A stretch of 64,000 bases of DNA, from positions 405,121 through 469,120 of the forward strand of contig NZ_JWIC01000007.1 of the NCBI RefSeq assembly GCF_000814765.1, written 5' to 3'. The notes beneath the pieces are model-generated. The model worked only from the letters and a program-made list of their open reading frames with translations. It was not told where the DNA came from and searched no databases. Source of the DNA: Pseudoalteromonas luteoviolacea (GTDB taxonomy: Bacteria > Pseudomonadota > Gammaproteobacteria > Enterobacterales > Alteromonadaceae). The position numbers were made by a program, and so were the translations under genes. Numbering within the stretch: the stretch's first letter is position 1; the number at the start of each line of letters is the position of its first letter. Below are positions 44,590 through 54,134 of the stretch, piece after piece.

Positions 44590-45356
44590 GTGTTCTCCTT
44601 AGCCAGCCTTTTAGGTTGTGCCGCTTTTAGTATTTTTTCTATTTCAGGTTTCAAACTTTCAATTGCTTGATTAACGGCATCAATTTCTTGTTGTGTAAAA
44701 TTGATACGACTCAGCATAAAATGGATTGCATTATCGTTGACGATATATGAGTGTAACCTTAATTTATCGTAGCCTAGGCGATTGATATAGTAATATCCGC
44801 TGTATTCATCTTCTATTAAAAAGTCGATTCTTTTTTTGTTTACCAGCTCCATTCTTCTTGATGCGCTTGCTACCTCTACGAGTCTTTGCTGATACCAAGA
44901 AATCTGTAGAATTTGTCTGAGTTCTTCTCCGTAATAAGCCCCAGGGTTTGTAACAAATGTGTACTCTGCTGCGAATAATTCAGTTAGGCTCTTGACTGGC
45001 GCAAGTTCAAGTCTTGTAAATAATCTCATGCGTTCCCGCCTATAAGGAACTGTAAAATGTGCGTTTTGCGCTCTTTCGATATTAAAACTAGCTGAAGGCA
45101 AAACATCGATGAAACCTTTATACAATTCAACAAGCCCTCTAGCTGAGCTAGGCAACCGTAAAAATTGTATACATAATTGTGCTCTCTCGAATACCAGCTT
45201 AGTTATGGCTATGTCTACGCCTTTTGGTACATCGTTTTCATACCGAATATATGGAGGCCAAGTACCACCTATCCCAACCTTTTTTTCTGTTTTACAGTTT
45301 GGGGCAGCCTGAACAAAGCTTGAGAAGAAAGCAATTACAAATAAGATCTTTTTCAC
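44586..45356 (-). CDS. periplasmic solute-binding protein, family 3 type
   Basis: A 256-residue exported protein with a signal peptide (about 1-18, ending VQA). The fold marks of the amino-acid-type periplasmic binding proteins (SBP_bac_3) are visible: VGIGGTWPPYIRYENDVPKGVDIAI at the N-terminus, DVLPSASFNIERAQNAHFTVPY, and a second lobe with KKRIDFLIEDE. No ABC transporter permease or ATPase gene is adjacent. It may therefore be an orphan receptor or a sensor-like protein, as is common in this order. Two cysteines (in NCKTE and LCIQF). Ligand unknown. First gene of the run ending in anmK. Confidence 0.8.
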   Translation of the reverse strand: MKKILFVIAFFSSFVQAAPNCKTEKKVGIGGTWPPYIRYENDVPKGVDIAITKLVFERAQLCIQFLRLPSSARGLVELYKGFIDVLPSASFNIERAQNAHFTVPYRRERMRLFTRLELAPVKSLTELFAAEYTFVTNPGAYYGEELRQILQISWYQQRLVEVASASRRMELVNKKRIDFLIEDEYSGYYYINRLGYDKLRLHSYIVNDNAIHFMLSRINFTQQEIDAVNQAIESLKPEIEKILKAAQPKRLAKENT

Positions 45357-45399
45357 ATGACGTTTCTGAATGGAATTATAAACTTAGTATGATTTATTT

Positions 45400-45434
45400 A
45401 GAAAAAAAAACAAAGGTGCTTTGCACCTTTGTTT
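45400..45434 (-). terminator. terminator at the end of the chitin locus
   Basis: An 11-bp stem (AACAAAGGTGC / GCACCTTTGTT, 3-nt loop) followed on the minus strand by a run of T. It lies 78 bp after the chitinase stop and isolates the locus from the next minus-strand genes. Confidence 0.88.
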
Positions 45435-45511
45435 ATAATAGGGTTGGCCTATCCATCGGTCAATTCATAGCTTACTTATGAATATCAACCCTAACTTTTA
45501 ATACTGACGGA

Positions 45512-47971
45512 TTAAAGCGCTTTCCAAACCTGTGCTTTACCTGGTTCTTCACCTCTAGTCCACCATTTTGCTTGATATAGTGAACCGTTATGAGTCACTT
45601 TATCACCGCCAACGTAAACTGTATTTGCATCCCAAGCTGGTGCACCAGAGTCTACATTTGTGATTGTCACATCAAATGACGTAGACGTTGTATGCGTACC
45701 GTCAGACACTGCTACAGATACTGTCACTGTTGTATCTTGTGCTACTTCTCCTGCGGTGAGAGATACTGATGCACCCTGCCCCGAAATTGTAAGACCCGCT
45801 GGTACATTCCAAGTATATGTTAGCGGGTCATTGTTAGGGTCTGTAGCAACGGCAGAGACATTTACTGATTGTGTTTCTTGCACTGTTACATTCGCGATTG
45901 GCTGTACAACTGGTGCACCTGCAGGTACGTCTGCTTTAACTAGTACAGATACTGTTTTCTCCGTTGCAGCATTTTGATCATCAGTAACAACAATCTTCAA
46001 CTGGAAAGTAGTATCAGTCGTCACTGATGGTGCTGTAATGCCAACCGTTGCTGTGTTTGCAGAACTTAATGTTAGTCCTTGACTTGACCATGCATATGTT
46101 AGCGCAGCGCCTTCAGGGTCAGTTGCATTAACAGTAAGGTTAGCTGATTGACCAGAGTTTAGTGTTAAGTTCGCGTCAACAGTAACAACAGGCGCTCTAT
46201 TTACTGGCATACCACCAGTTAAGCCATCATACATCGCATTTAAAATATCACCGTTGTCTGCATCCACTTCCCAAGCGAATAAACCACCTAGGTTATGTAG
46301 GTTAACGTATTGACCTTTAGCGCGAACTGAGCGAGGGCTATCATAAGTAAGAAGCTTACCTTTTGATTTGTTCCAAACCCATGCTGCTTCTGCTTGTTCG
46401 TCATAGCCGACTGTAAAGCCGTTCAAACCATTTCCACCACCAACTAGATTTTTAGCAATCGCTTTGTAGTCCATGATACCAGCTTCCCATACACCTTCGC
46501 TGGTTGAACCCGAATATTTACCGTTACCTGGTGCTGTCATTGGGTTACCCGGAATAGTTGTATTTGAGTCAAATACACCATCCCATCCACGACCATACAT
46601 AGCCGCACCTACAACGATTTTCTTCGAGTTAACACCTTGGGCTAATAATGCTTTAACGGCGTTATCAAGTGTATATGCAGGCCCTTTTCTTGGCTCACCT
46701 TTATCGTCTAAGCCTGTCCCGTCACATTCACCTTGACTTAAGTGCGAACCACAGTAAATACCAGTTTGATGTCCTGTTACGTTATTCCAGCCACCGTAAA
46801 AATCGTAAGTCATCGCAAAGATGTAGTCCATATATTGCTGAGCAACTTGGTAGTCTACATCCTCAATCTTGTCATAACCTGAACCAATAGCTGAAGTAAG
46901 CTCATATTTACGGCCTGTTTCAGCTTCTAATTCGTCAAGCATCACTCGTAACTCTTGCATTAACGCGATGTAAGCTGGACCATCGTTTACAGGGTCTCCT
47001 AAACCAGGGTTTGGACCATCACCACCTGGGAATTCCCAGTCGATATCAACACCATCATAGAATTTCCAAGTCTTCAAGAACTGCTTCATTGAAGCGACAA
47101 ACGTATCCCTGTTTGCCTTAGTTGTGAAACCATGGAATGGGTCTGATAGCGTCCAACCACCTACTGATGGTAAAATTTTCAGGTCAGGATAACGTTGCTT
47201 AAGTGCCATTAACTGAGCATATGTACCACGGATTGGGTCGTTGTTGTCAGTGCCAGGTAAAGTTTTCTGTACTGCCGCCCATGGATCGTGAATTACAACT
47301 TCATAGTCTTGAGAGTCAGCACATGCTTTTTGCAACGCACGCCAGCTATTACCATTTTCTATTTCTTTAAGAGATTCATTAGGACCACAGATTGGAATGA
47401 AGCCATAAAGAAGGTGAGATAAGTTATGCGCAGGAATATTCGACACATCGAAATCACGGCCGTAAATACCCCATTCTACAAAGTACGCACCTGTTACCAT
47501 GCCAGGAATAGTGCCATTGTTTGCGTTATTAGGATCTACATCCATTGTTAGTGGCTGCAAATGACCGCCGTCAGTATCTGCAATTACAATTGGCTTACCG
47601 GCACTTTTAGCACATCCAGTTGCGTCACAGATCTCTAGATAAAGCGTGTGACGACCTGATTTAGTATAAGGGAACGACACAGTTCCGCCCTTAGTGCCTG
47701 CTGCGAGAGAACCTTGATTGACTACTTGGTTGTCAAAATAAACTTTGTAACTGTCGCCGCCAGTGCCACTCCATGAGTTCCACTTAATGTTTACTGTAAC
47801 AACCTCTTTAGCTTGTACAATCTGCTTATATGAACCATTACCTTCTAGATTTACATCTACAAAAGAGTACGTTTGTGGTTCCCAACTGATTTGTGGAGCT
47901 GAAGGTGCTGCCATCAATCCAGTAGACATTAACGCTAGTCCTATAGCTGCAGTTAAATTATTGATTTTCAT
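45512..47971 (-). CDS. chiA: GH18 chitinase, ChiA type, with chitin-binding module
   Basis: An 819-residue secreted endo/exochitinase with a signal peptide (about 1-22). An N-terminal fibronectin/ChiN-like beta domain lies at about 23-135. The GH18 barrel (about 155-590) has FYDGVDIDWEFPGGDG, whose catalytic acid is Glu313. Two PKD/cadherin-like domains follow (about 595-775), then a C-terminal CBM5/12 module (about 778-819, with YQAKWWTRGEEPG). The architecture equals ChiA of marine Alteromonas and Pseudoalteromonas. It is the last gene of a three-gene chitin locus, with an LPMO gene 67 bp upstream. Confidence 0.93.
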   Translation of the reverse strand: MKINNLTAAIGLALMSTGLMAAPSAPQISWEPQTYSFVDVNLEGNGSYKQIVQAKEVVTVNIKWNSWSGTGGDSYKVYFDNQVVNQGSLAAGTKGGTVSFPYTKSGRHTLYLEICDATGCAKSAGKPIVIADTDGGHLQPLTMDVDPNNANNGTIPGMVTGAYFVEWGIYGRDFDVSNIPAHNLSHLLYGFIPICGPNESLKEIENGNSWRALQKACADSQDYEVVIHDPWAAVQKTLPGTDNNDPIRGTYAQLMALKQRYPDLKILPSVGGWTLSDPFHGFTTKANRDTFVASMKQFLKTWKFYDGVDIDWEFPGGDGPNPGLGDPVNDGPAYIALMQELRVMLDELEAETGRKYELTSAIGSGYDKIEDVDYQVAQQYMDYIFAMTYDFYGGWNNVTGHQTGIYCGSHLSQGECDGTGLDDKGEPRKGPAYTLDNAVKALLAQGVNSKKIVVGAAMYGRGWDGVFDSNTTIPGNPMTAPGNGKYSGSTSEGVWEAGIMDYKAIAKNLVGGGNGLNGFTVGYDEQAEAAWVWNKSKGKLLTYDSPRSVRAKGQYVNLHNLGGLFAWEVDADNGDILNAMYDGLTGGMPVNRAPVVTVDANLTLNSGQSANLTVNATDPEGAALTYAWSSQGLTLSSANTATVGITAPSVTTDTTFQLKIVVTDDQNAATEKTVSVLVKADVPAGAPVVQPIANVTVQETQSVNVSAVATDPNNDPLTYTWNVPAGLTISGQGASVSLTAGEVAQDTTVTVSVAVSDGTHTTSTSFDVTITNVDSGAPAWDANTVYVGGDKVTHNGSLYQAKWWTRGEEPGKAQVWKAL

Positions 47972-48038
47972 TACTATCTCAACCTTATTTTACATGTTAT
48001 ATCCAAACCCCAATAATTGGAGCGACCTTTACATCTGT

Positions 48039-49472
48039 TTAAATCTTTTTCCAAACTTGAGTTGTGCCAGGCTCTTCGCCTCTGTTCCACCATTTAGCTT
48101 CATAATCAACACCGTTATGGCTAACCTTATCGCCAGCGACGTATGTTTTTGATTTGTTCCACGGTTTGAGTGTACTTGCGATGTTTTTAACTGTGATATC
48201 CGCAGTGGTTGTTGAAGATAATTCACCGTCAGATACACTTATGCCAACTGTATAATTTGTGTCATTAGTGACATCAGCGGCTTTTAATGTAATTGTCGCC
48301 CCTGACCCTGTATATGTAAGACCTGCAGGAACATCCCATACATACGTTAAATCCATCGTGTCACTATCAAAGGCATGTACATGTAGCTGTACTTCGGTAA
48401 GCTCATTCATCACTATGGGGTCGGGCTTATGCACTGTAGGTGGCGTGTTAGGCTGCTTAACTTGAATAGTTAAGTTGTACGTATTTGCTGCATCTGTTAC
48501 GAACACTTCGTTAGTTAAAATATTGTTTTGGTCAAAGTTTATGTTTCCGTCAGCACCTTTTACACCAACCTGCACATCTGTTGAGTAGTTAGTGTTGAGT
48601 ATATTTGCTAACTCTGCCTGCCAATTTGACTCATTAGTCGATGTGACTTTTAACGATTGTTTTATTATTTCTTGGCCAGTGGCATTAAATACTCTTGCCC
48701 AGACCGTATCGCCAACAGCTGCGTTTTGTCCTTGCTTAACGAAATAACCTGCGCTAAACCAATCCACAGGTTGAACATCTGTCATGATGTTGATATCTGA
48801 ACAATTATAAAATCCTTCACCTGCAACATCGTTACGCTGCCAACGCGTGTAAAGAATTGCTCTCCCACTTCTATCTTGTGGAATATTGATCGTCATTTCA
48901 TAAAATTTCTTACCGTCTGGATCTGTGACAAAGTTGATATTGCCTACTTCTGTAATTAAATCTAAATCGTTCCAGTTAAGTACATCTGTATTGGTATTGA
49001 ATGTAGGTTTGGTTAAATAGAACTTCCAAAAGCTTGGGTTATGCGGAGTTGTAGCCCTAAATCTGATTGCAACGTCGCCGTTTGCATTTGGTTTAACATC
49101 GGTTGTTTGCCAATCAGCATGAGGCAGGTTCATACCTCTTTTTTCATTAGAACCTGCTGCACACAATGTGCCATTTGGAACTGCAGCTTCAACGGCTGCT
49201 TGATTGTTGTAGTCAGCAATAAGTGATGCAAATTCATGCTCCTGGACAAATTGAACATAGCCTGATTCTAAAAATGCGGCTCTACATGCTAAATTTGGAA
49301 TGTTTGATCCGTCGTCTGGCCACCAATACCCGCCTTGTGCTTCACAGATTGATTGTCTTGCCTTTGGATAGTCCATAAAGCCATGCGCAGATGCATTGAT
49401 TGAATGTAATGTCAGATAGGCTGTACAAGCAACTGAGACTGACGTTAAAACCTTTCCTTTTAGAGTTTTCAT
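48039..49472 (-). CDS. AA10 lytic polysaccharide monooxygenase, chitin-active
   Basis: A 477-residue secreted copper enzyme. The start at 49472 has AAGGTGA at proper spacing. Signal cleavage after SINASA exposes His30 as the new N-terminus (HGFMDYPKARQ). The second histidine-brace residue is His118 (NLPHADWQ). The AA10 domain runs to about 210, followed by a GbpA-like or linker domain and a PKD-type domain. A CBM5/12 module ends the protein (YEAKWWNRGEEPG). It would oxidatively cleave crystalline chitin to give chain ends for the flanking chitinases. Formerly annotated as a chitin-binding protein. Confidence 0.92.
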   Translation of the reverse strand: MKTLKGKVLTSVSVACTAYLTLHSINASAHGFMDYPKARQSICEAQGGYWWPDDGSNIPNLACRAAFLESGYVQFVQEHEFASLIADYNNQAAVEAAVPNGTLCAAGSNEKRGMNLPHADWQTTDVKPNANGDVAIRFRATTPHNPSFWKFYLTKPTFNTNTDVLNWNDLDLITEVGNINFVTDPDGKKFYEMTINIPQDRSGRAILYTRWQRNDVAGEGFYNCSDINIMTDVQPVDWFSAGYFVKQGQNAAVGDTVWARVFNATGQEIIKQSLKVTSTNESNWQAELANILNTNYSTDVQVGVKGADGNINFDQNNILTNEVFVTDAANTYNLTIQVKQPNTPPTVHKPDPIVMNELTEVQLHVHAFDSDTMDLTYVWDVPAGLTYTGSGATITLKAADVTNDTNYTVGISVSDGELSSTTTADITVKNIASTLKPWNKSKTYVAGDKVSHNGVDYEAKWWNRGEEPGTTQVWKKI

Positions 49473-49554
49473 TTCGCTCACCTTGATACTACATGCTGAT
49501 TTATTGTTATATTGACTTGTTTTGTGGAGGAGGTTGCCCTCCTCCGTTTACTTT

Positions 49555-52500
49555 CTAAAGTGAACAGACTTTTTGATAATCTGAACTTGTAGAAGGTTGC
49601 TTGTTACTCCACCATTTGGCTTTGTAAACACCCTTGCCATCGATGATAAGGTCACCTTGGCCTGCGTGTGTACCGCGAGGGAATGTTGGGTAAACAGCTA
49701 TTTCGGCAATAGGTGTGCCTTCACAGTGAGTGATAGGACCGCCGTTACCATCTCCAGGCTTAGCTGCTGGCAGTGTCGGATGTTCAAACTTGAACGCGTA
49801 GCGCTTGCCATCTTTTTCTGCCGTAAAGTTCACAGGTCCTGTTACTGGCATGTAGTACATAACTTGGGCGTTAATAGACTCACCTGGTGCGAACGACTTA
49901 GGTTGATTGCCCCATTCGTTTATAAACGTGATGGAGAATCTGTGGAAGTCATTATCGAAGCCACCAATGTTGTTCCCTGCCGCATTGGAGCTGTTTACAT
50001 CAACAGCCATTTGCAATTTCTCTTGTGCATTCCAATTGGATTTGAAAATTGCAGAAGTTGAAACTGGAACATCAAACGATATCTTCGCACCAGATAAGTC
50101 AATATTTGAGTTATTGGTGAACGTAAATGTTGGTGCTATTGGGTAGTTATCATCGCCAACAGGGAAGTTTTTCGCTTCAAATGAGACATCTACTTGCTCT
50201 GTAGGTACTTGGAAAGCAATATCTCCACGATGTACATCGTATTGAGACCCTGACTGTTTGAACTTGTTATAAGCCAACGTTGTCATGCTAGAGCCCATGA
50301 AGTATTCGCCCTTAGCTTGGTCGTAATCGAAGTCACCAGCTAGTTCCCAGAACATGATTCCGCCTAGCCCTTTATTGATTACGTAATCAACTTTAGTGCC
50401 CATCGATTCTTCATCTTCGATAGAGATGAAAACATTCTTCTGCGCATTCCATAACCAAGGTGCGACTGCCACAGAATCATAGTGACGTGTATAAGTTCCA
50501 GTTAATTGGTCAGCTGGGTCTGTGTCAGGTGATAAGCCGTAAATAGATAGATAGCTTGGTAACACGCCGTTTTGCAGGTTTTTAGCGTGCCACAATGGGT
50601 TCGAGCCTGCTGGAATTTCTAAACCAACATCATTCTTATCGTGCCAAAGGTTATCAATACCAACGGCACCATTACCGCATTTATTCTTCTCACCTACACC
50701 AGTACCCGGCGCACAGTCTGCTTGATTTGGCAGTGCTGCTTGACCCCAAAGACCATTAGTACCACCTTGAACATCTTTGAAACCACGCGTGTAATATGGG
50801 ATACCGATATTAATTCGACCAGCTGATAGTCCGCCTTGGAAATATTTAACTGCCCAGTCTGTGTTTAGATAACCAATTCCTTCGAACTCTTTCGTACCAT
50901 AAACATTCCAAGCTTTAAGCTCTGAATCTTCGCCTGTATCATAAAGCGCTGCGTTATGGCCGACGTGCGAGTTCCATGCACCGTGTAAGTCGTATGACAT
51001 AATGTTTACGTAATCTAGGTATTTAGTGACCTGGAATGTCTCCATGCCGCGTAATAAGTAACCAGACGAAGGAGATGCAATTGTTAACATGTAATGTACG
51101 CCGTCTTGTTGACCAGCTTTGTCTAGCTCTTCGCGCAGACGTTTCATCAAGACTTGATAAGACGCGTTTAACCCTGCACGTCTTGCATTTGAAATTGGGA
51201 AATCATCCGGGTGACCTGAGTCTTTCATTGAAGAAGGATATTCATAGTCAATATCGACACCATCAAATCCATATTTGCGGATAAATTCAACAGAGCTCGC
51301 TACGAATGTTTCGATACCAGCGTTGTTAATAGAACCGTCCGCATTTGTAGTCATGGTATAGAAACCACCACTATTAACTCTTGAGCCATCAGGTCCAAAG
51401 AAACCGCCTGTTTCTGCCCAACCACCAACACTGATTAATGTTTTGACATCTGGGTACTGCTTTTTGTATTTAGTTAACAGGTTGAAGTGACCTTTGTACG
51501 GCAATGTTGGGTCTAGCTCAGCGCCAGCAACACCTGGCCATTCCATGTTTGTTGCAGGGTTACCAGCAGCGTTAGGATCTCCAATCGAAACTTTATTGGC
51601 AGCATCGACATGAGCAAATGCATAGTTGATATGGGTAATTTTGTCCCAAGGAATATCATTTACTAAATACGAAGGCTGGCCATTAGCACCATTTCTCCAG
51701 CTTGTGAAGTAACCAATAACCCTACGAGGATGGTCTGCGCCCATAAGCTCGCGGCCATTTGCATCATAGATTGTACAGTAAGGTGTATTTACGCCAGGAG
51801 TTTGGTATAGACCATCTGGTTTACAAGCATCTCTATCGCCAGGAACTTGAGCACCAACTTGAAGTTGAGTTGTAACACTGGTACTTGCATTCTCATTGTC
51901 AGTAACAGTCAGTGTGAAGTTATACGTACCGTCGGCTGGTGCAACCCAAGTGTGCTCAGTGGCAGTACCGTTAGTTGAAACGACTTCAGTACCATTTACA
52001 GCAAAGCTTAGTTTACTTAACGTACCATCAGCATCAGACCCAGAAAGTGAGAAAACAACATTGCTACCAACAACGAGTTCTACAGGTTTTGATTTAATGT
52101 CAAGCGTAGCAATCGGTGCCTCATTCACAGGCGTTGACGTTTTTACTGTCAAAAGATTAGAAAGTATATTTGATGCTTCGTTTTTATCATCAAATGCTTT
52201 TGCAGTTACTTGATATTGACCAGGCTGGCCAGCAGTCCAAGTAGCATCAAATACGTCTGAAACGCCCGTTGTGTCAGTAGCGATAAGTGTATTGTCAACA
52301 TAAAACTCCACTCGATTGACGTTTCCGTCAACGTCAACTGCTTTTACGCTAATGGCAACGCTGTCATTTTGGTTAAATTCAGAACCTGTTACTGGCTTTA
52401 ACTGGCTGATAACTGGTGGGTTATTCACACCAGAGCCACTACATTCACCAAGCTTTTTCCACTCTTGATTTGGGCCTGAATTCAACGCTGGTTCCGATCT

Positions 52501-52683
52501 TGTCCACCATTTTGCCTCGTATGCAACATTAGTTTGAACTACTTGATTACCACCTACGTAAGTTGAACCGCTTTGCCAATCTGCTAAGCCAGTACAATCG
52601 TATGCGTTTGCATATGTTGTGCTAATTGCAATTGCGATTGAGCTCAACTTGAGTGCATTTATTATATGATTTCTCATTTTCAT
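49555..52683 (-). CDS. multimodular GH18 chitinase with two chitin-binding modules
   Basis: A 1042-residue secreted chitinase. The start at 52683 is chosen for its spacing to AAGGTTGG. It has a signal peptide (about 1-26), an N-terminal CBM5/12 (YEAKWWTRSEP), and two Ig/PKD-like domains (about 90-270). The GH18 barrel (about 310-800) has FDGVDIDYEYP, whose catalytic acid is Glu481. A further beta domain (about 830-960) precedes a second CBM5/12-like module at the C-terminus (YKAKWWSNKQP). It resembles the ChiC-type enzyme of Pseudoalteromonas chitin clusters. First gene of the locus; 82 bp separate it from the LPMO gene. Confidence 0.92.
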   Translation of the reverse strand: MKMRNHIINALKLSSIAIAISTTYANAYDCTGLADWQSGSTYVGGNQVVQTNVAYEAKWWTRSEPALNSGPNQEWKKLGECSGSGVNNPPVISQLKPVTGSEFNQNDSVAISVKAVDVDGNVNRVEFYVDNTLIATDTTGVSDVFDATWTAGQPGQYQVTAKAFDDKNEASNILSNLLTVKTSTPVNEAPIATLDIKSKPVELVVGSNVVFSLSGSDADGTLSKLSFAVNGTEVVSTNGTATEHTWVAPADGTYNFTLTVTDNENASTSVTTQLQVGAQVPGDRDACKPDGLYQTPGVNTPYCTIYDANGRELMGADHPRRVIGYFTSWRNGANGQPSYLVNDIPWDKITHINYAFAHVDAANKVSIGDPNAAGNPATNMEWPGVAGAELDPTLPYKGHFNLLTKYKKQYPDVKTLISVGGWAETGGFFGPDGSRVNSGGFYTMTTNADGSINNAGIETFVASSVEFIRKYGFDGVDIDYEYPSSMKDSGHPDDFPISNARRAGLNASYQVLMKRLREELDKAGQQDGVHYMLTIASPSSGYLLRGMETFQVTKYLDYVNIMSYDLHGAWNSHVGHNAALYDTGEDSELKAWNVYGTKEFEGIGYLNTDWAVKYFQGGLSAGRINIGIPYYTRGFKDVQGGTNGLWGQAALPNQADCAPGTGVGEKNKCGNGAVGIDNLWHDKNDVGLEIPAGSNPLWHAKNLQNGVLPSYLSIYGLSPDTDPADQLTGTYTRHYDSVAVAPWLWNAQKNVFISIEDEESMGTKVDYVINKGLGGIMFWELAGDFDYDQAKGEYFMGSSMTTLAYNKFKQSGSQYDVHRGDIAFQVPTEQVDVSFEAKNFPVGDDNYPIAPTFTFTNNSNIDLSGAKISFDVPVSTSAIFKSNWNAQEKLQMAVDVNSSNAAGNNIGGFDNDFHRFSITFINEWGNQPKSFAPGESINAQVMYYMPVTGPVNFTAEKDGKRYAFKFEHPTLPAAKPGDGNGGPITHCEGTPIAEIAVYPTFPRGTHAGQGDLIIDGKGVYKAKWWSNKQPSTSSDYQKVCSL

Positions 52684-53054
52684 TCTATCACCAACCTTTA
52701 CATTAATTGTGATTAACATTTGTTAAATAAAGCTAACATAGAAATTAAACACGTCAATGTTGGTGTGGTTAAATAGTAACCGCATTTTCTCTTCAATTAG
52801 TACTAATGTACTGCTTTTTTTAGCCCTCTATGAATAAAACTAATTTTTGGCGTCTGATGCTACATATGAATCCAATTCATCTCTTTTATAGGTAAATTTT
52901 AATACTATTGCATAGATAACAGTTGCTTATTAGGGTTGTGTGTCTGAACTGGGTCTAAATGTAAACTTTCGCATAAATAAAAGTTATCCGAAAGTTGACG
53001 TGCACGTAAACCTATGTGGGTTATAAGCTATATCTAATAGTTATATAAATTAAT
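52684..53054. other. promoter region of the chitin locus
   Basis: About 370 bp without a gene between the first chitinase gene and the H-NOX-module terminator. It contains the dyad at 52713-52726. No sequence clearly matching a NagR or ChiS-type site was recognised. Confidence 0.45.
52713..52726. promoter_or_regulatory. inverted repeat upstream of the chitin locus
   Basis: TTAACA-TT-TGTTAA, perfect 6-bp arms, 29 bp before the first chitinase's start on the minus strand. Candidate operator; AT-rich background lowers confidence. Confidence 0.35.
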
Positions 53055-53098
53055 GATTAAATATCTGTGAATTTGATTCACCTCACAGATATTTTTTA
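53055..53098 (-). terminator. terminator after the H-NOX operon
   Basis: A 12-bp stem AAATATCTGTGA / TCACAGATATTT around a 12-nt loop, AT-rich on both sides, 66 bp beyond the kinase stop at 53164. Confidence 0.65.
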
Positions 53099-53163
53099 AT
53101 TTTATTTTTACTAAGCTGTAATAAGGTTAGACTTAAGTCTAATGAGTTTTGAGGATTTTGTAA

Positions 53164-54132
53164 TTATGACAGGGGATTAGTTGAATCTGACAGCGGTATT
53201 CGAATTGAAACTGACGCTCCACCTTCACTATTATTGCTTATTGATACTACTCCATGATGGTTTGAAATTATTCCGTAGACAACAGCTAGGCCCATGCCAG
53301 TTCCTTCTCCTAATGGTTTAGTAGAGAAAAATGGATCAAACACCTTATTGATCACCCCTTCTTCAATCCCTTTGCCATTATCTCTTATGTCGATAACTGC
53401 ATGGTTATCTCGATTCCGAGCTTTTATTTTTAGTGTGGCTTTATACTGCGGGTCTAATTCTCTTTTCTCGTTACACGATTGAGCTGCATTAACTAGTACA
53501 TTAATAAAAGCTTGTGTTATGTTTGCTTTATTACCGGTTATAAGTAGTTCTTTCTCACAGTCAATCGTAACCTGAAGTTGTTTGAGTTTGTTCTTTAATA
53601 ATTCCGTTGCGTGGTCAATGACCTCATGTATGTCAAATTCTGTATCGGTTTCTATTTTTGGCTTAGCAAAGTCAAGAAGATTAGCTACGATTTTGCTGAT
53701 CCGTTGGCAACCTTCTATACAATCCTCCGAAATATCGGATACATCTTGAATGAGATCTGTCGTTGTCACACTTTGTTGTAATTGGTCAATTTCACTTTTG
53801 AATTGTTCAAAAGTTTGTTCATTGTTAATTAGCCTTGTGATGGCACTTAAATAGCCCCCTATGTCCTCAGAGTAACTCGCTAAAGTGTCTAAATTACATG
53901 TAAGATAAGCGAGTGGATTATTTATTTCGTGTGCTACCCCAGCAGATAATGTTCCAAGCGTTGCCATTTTTCCGGACTGGACCACCGCAACTTGCTGCTG
54001 TTGCAGCTGTTCAAGCTTTTTCTCAAGTTCAATATTAAGTGCATAGAGCTTACTTGTCTTCTGTTCCAATAGCTCTTCTAGCTCATCACGAGCTTGCTTT
54101 TCTCTTAAATACGCTTTGTAATAGTTTTGCAT
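53164..54132 (-). CDS. hnoK: soluble histidine kinase of the H-NOX module
   Basis: A 322-residue cytoplasmic kinase without membrane segments. The start at 54132 overlaps the end of the H-NOX gene. The N-terminal coiled coil (about 1-50) leads to HisKA with SAGVAHEINNPLAYL, the HPK4-type phospho-histidine region. The ATPase domain has AFINVLVNAAQS, IDIRDNGKGI and GEGTGMGLAVVYGI. In Shewanella and Vibrio, similar HnoK kinases are inhibited by NO-bound H-NOX and phosphorylate several regulators. Gene order (regulator, H-NOX, kinase, all overlapping) supports the same arrangement here. The partner assignment is inference. Confidence 0.8.
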   Translation of the reverse strand: MQNYYKAYLREKQARDELEELLEQKTSKLYALNIELEKKLEQLQQQQVAVVQSGKMATLGTLSAGVAHEINNPLAYLTCNLDTLASYSEDIGGYLSAITRLINNEQTFEQFKSEIDQLQQSVTTTDLIQDVSDISEDCIEGCQRISKIVANLLDFAKPKIETDTEFDIHEVIDHATELLKNKLKQLQVTIDCEKELLITGNKANITQAFINVLVNAAQSCNEKRELDPQYKATLKIKARNRDNHAVIDIRDNGKGIEEGVINKVFDPFFSTKPLGEGTGMGLAVVYGIISNHHGVVSISNNSEGGASVSIRIPLSDSTNPLS

Positions 54133-54134
54133 AA

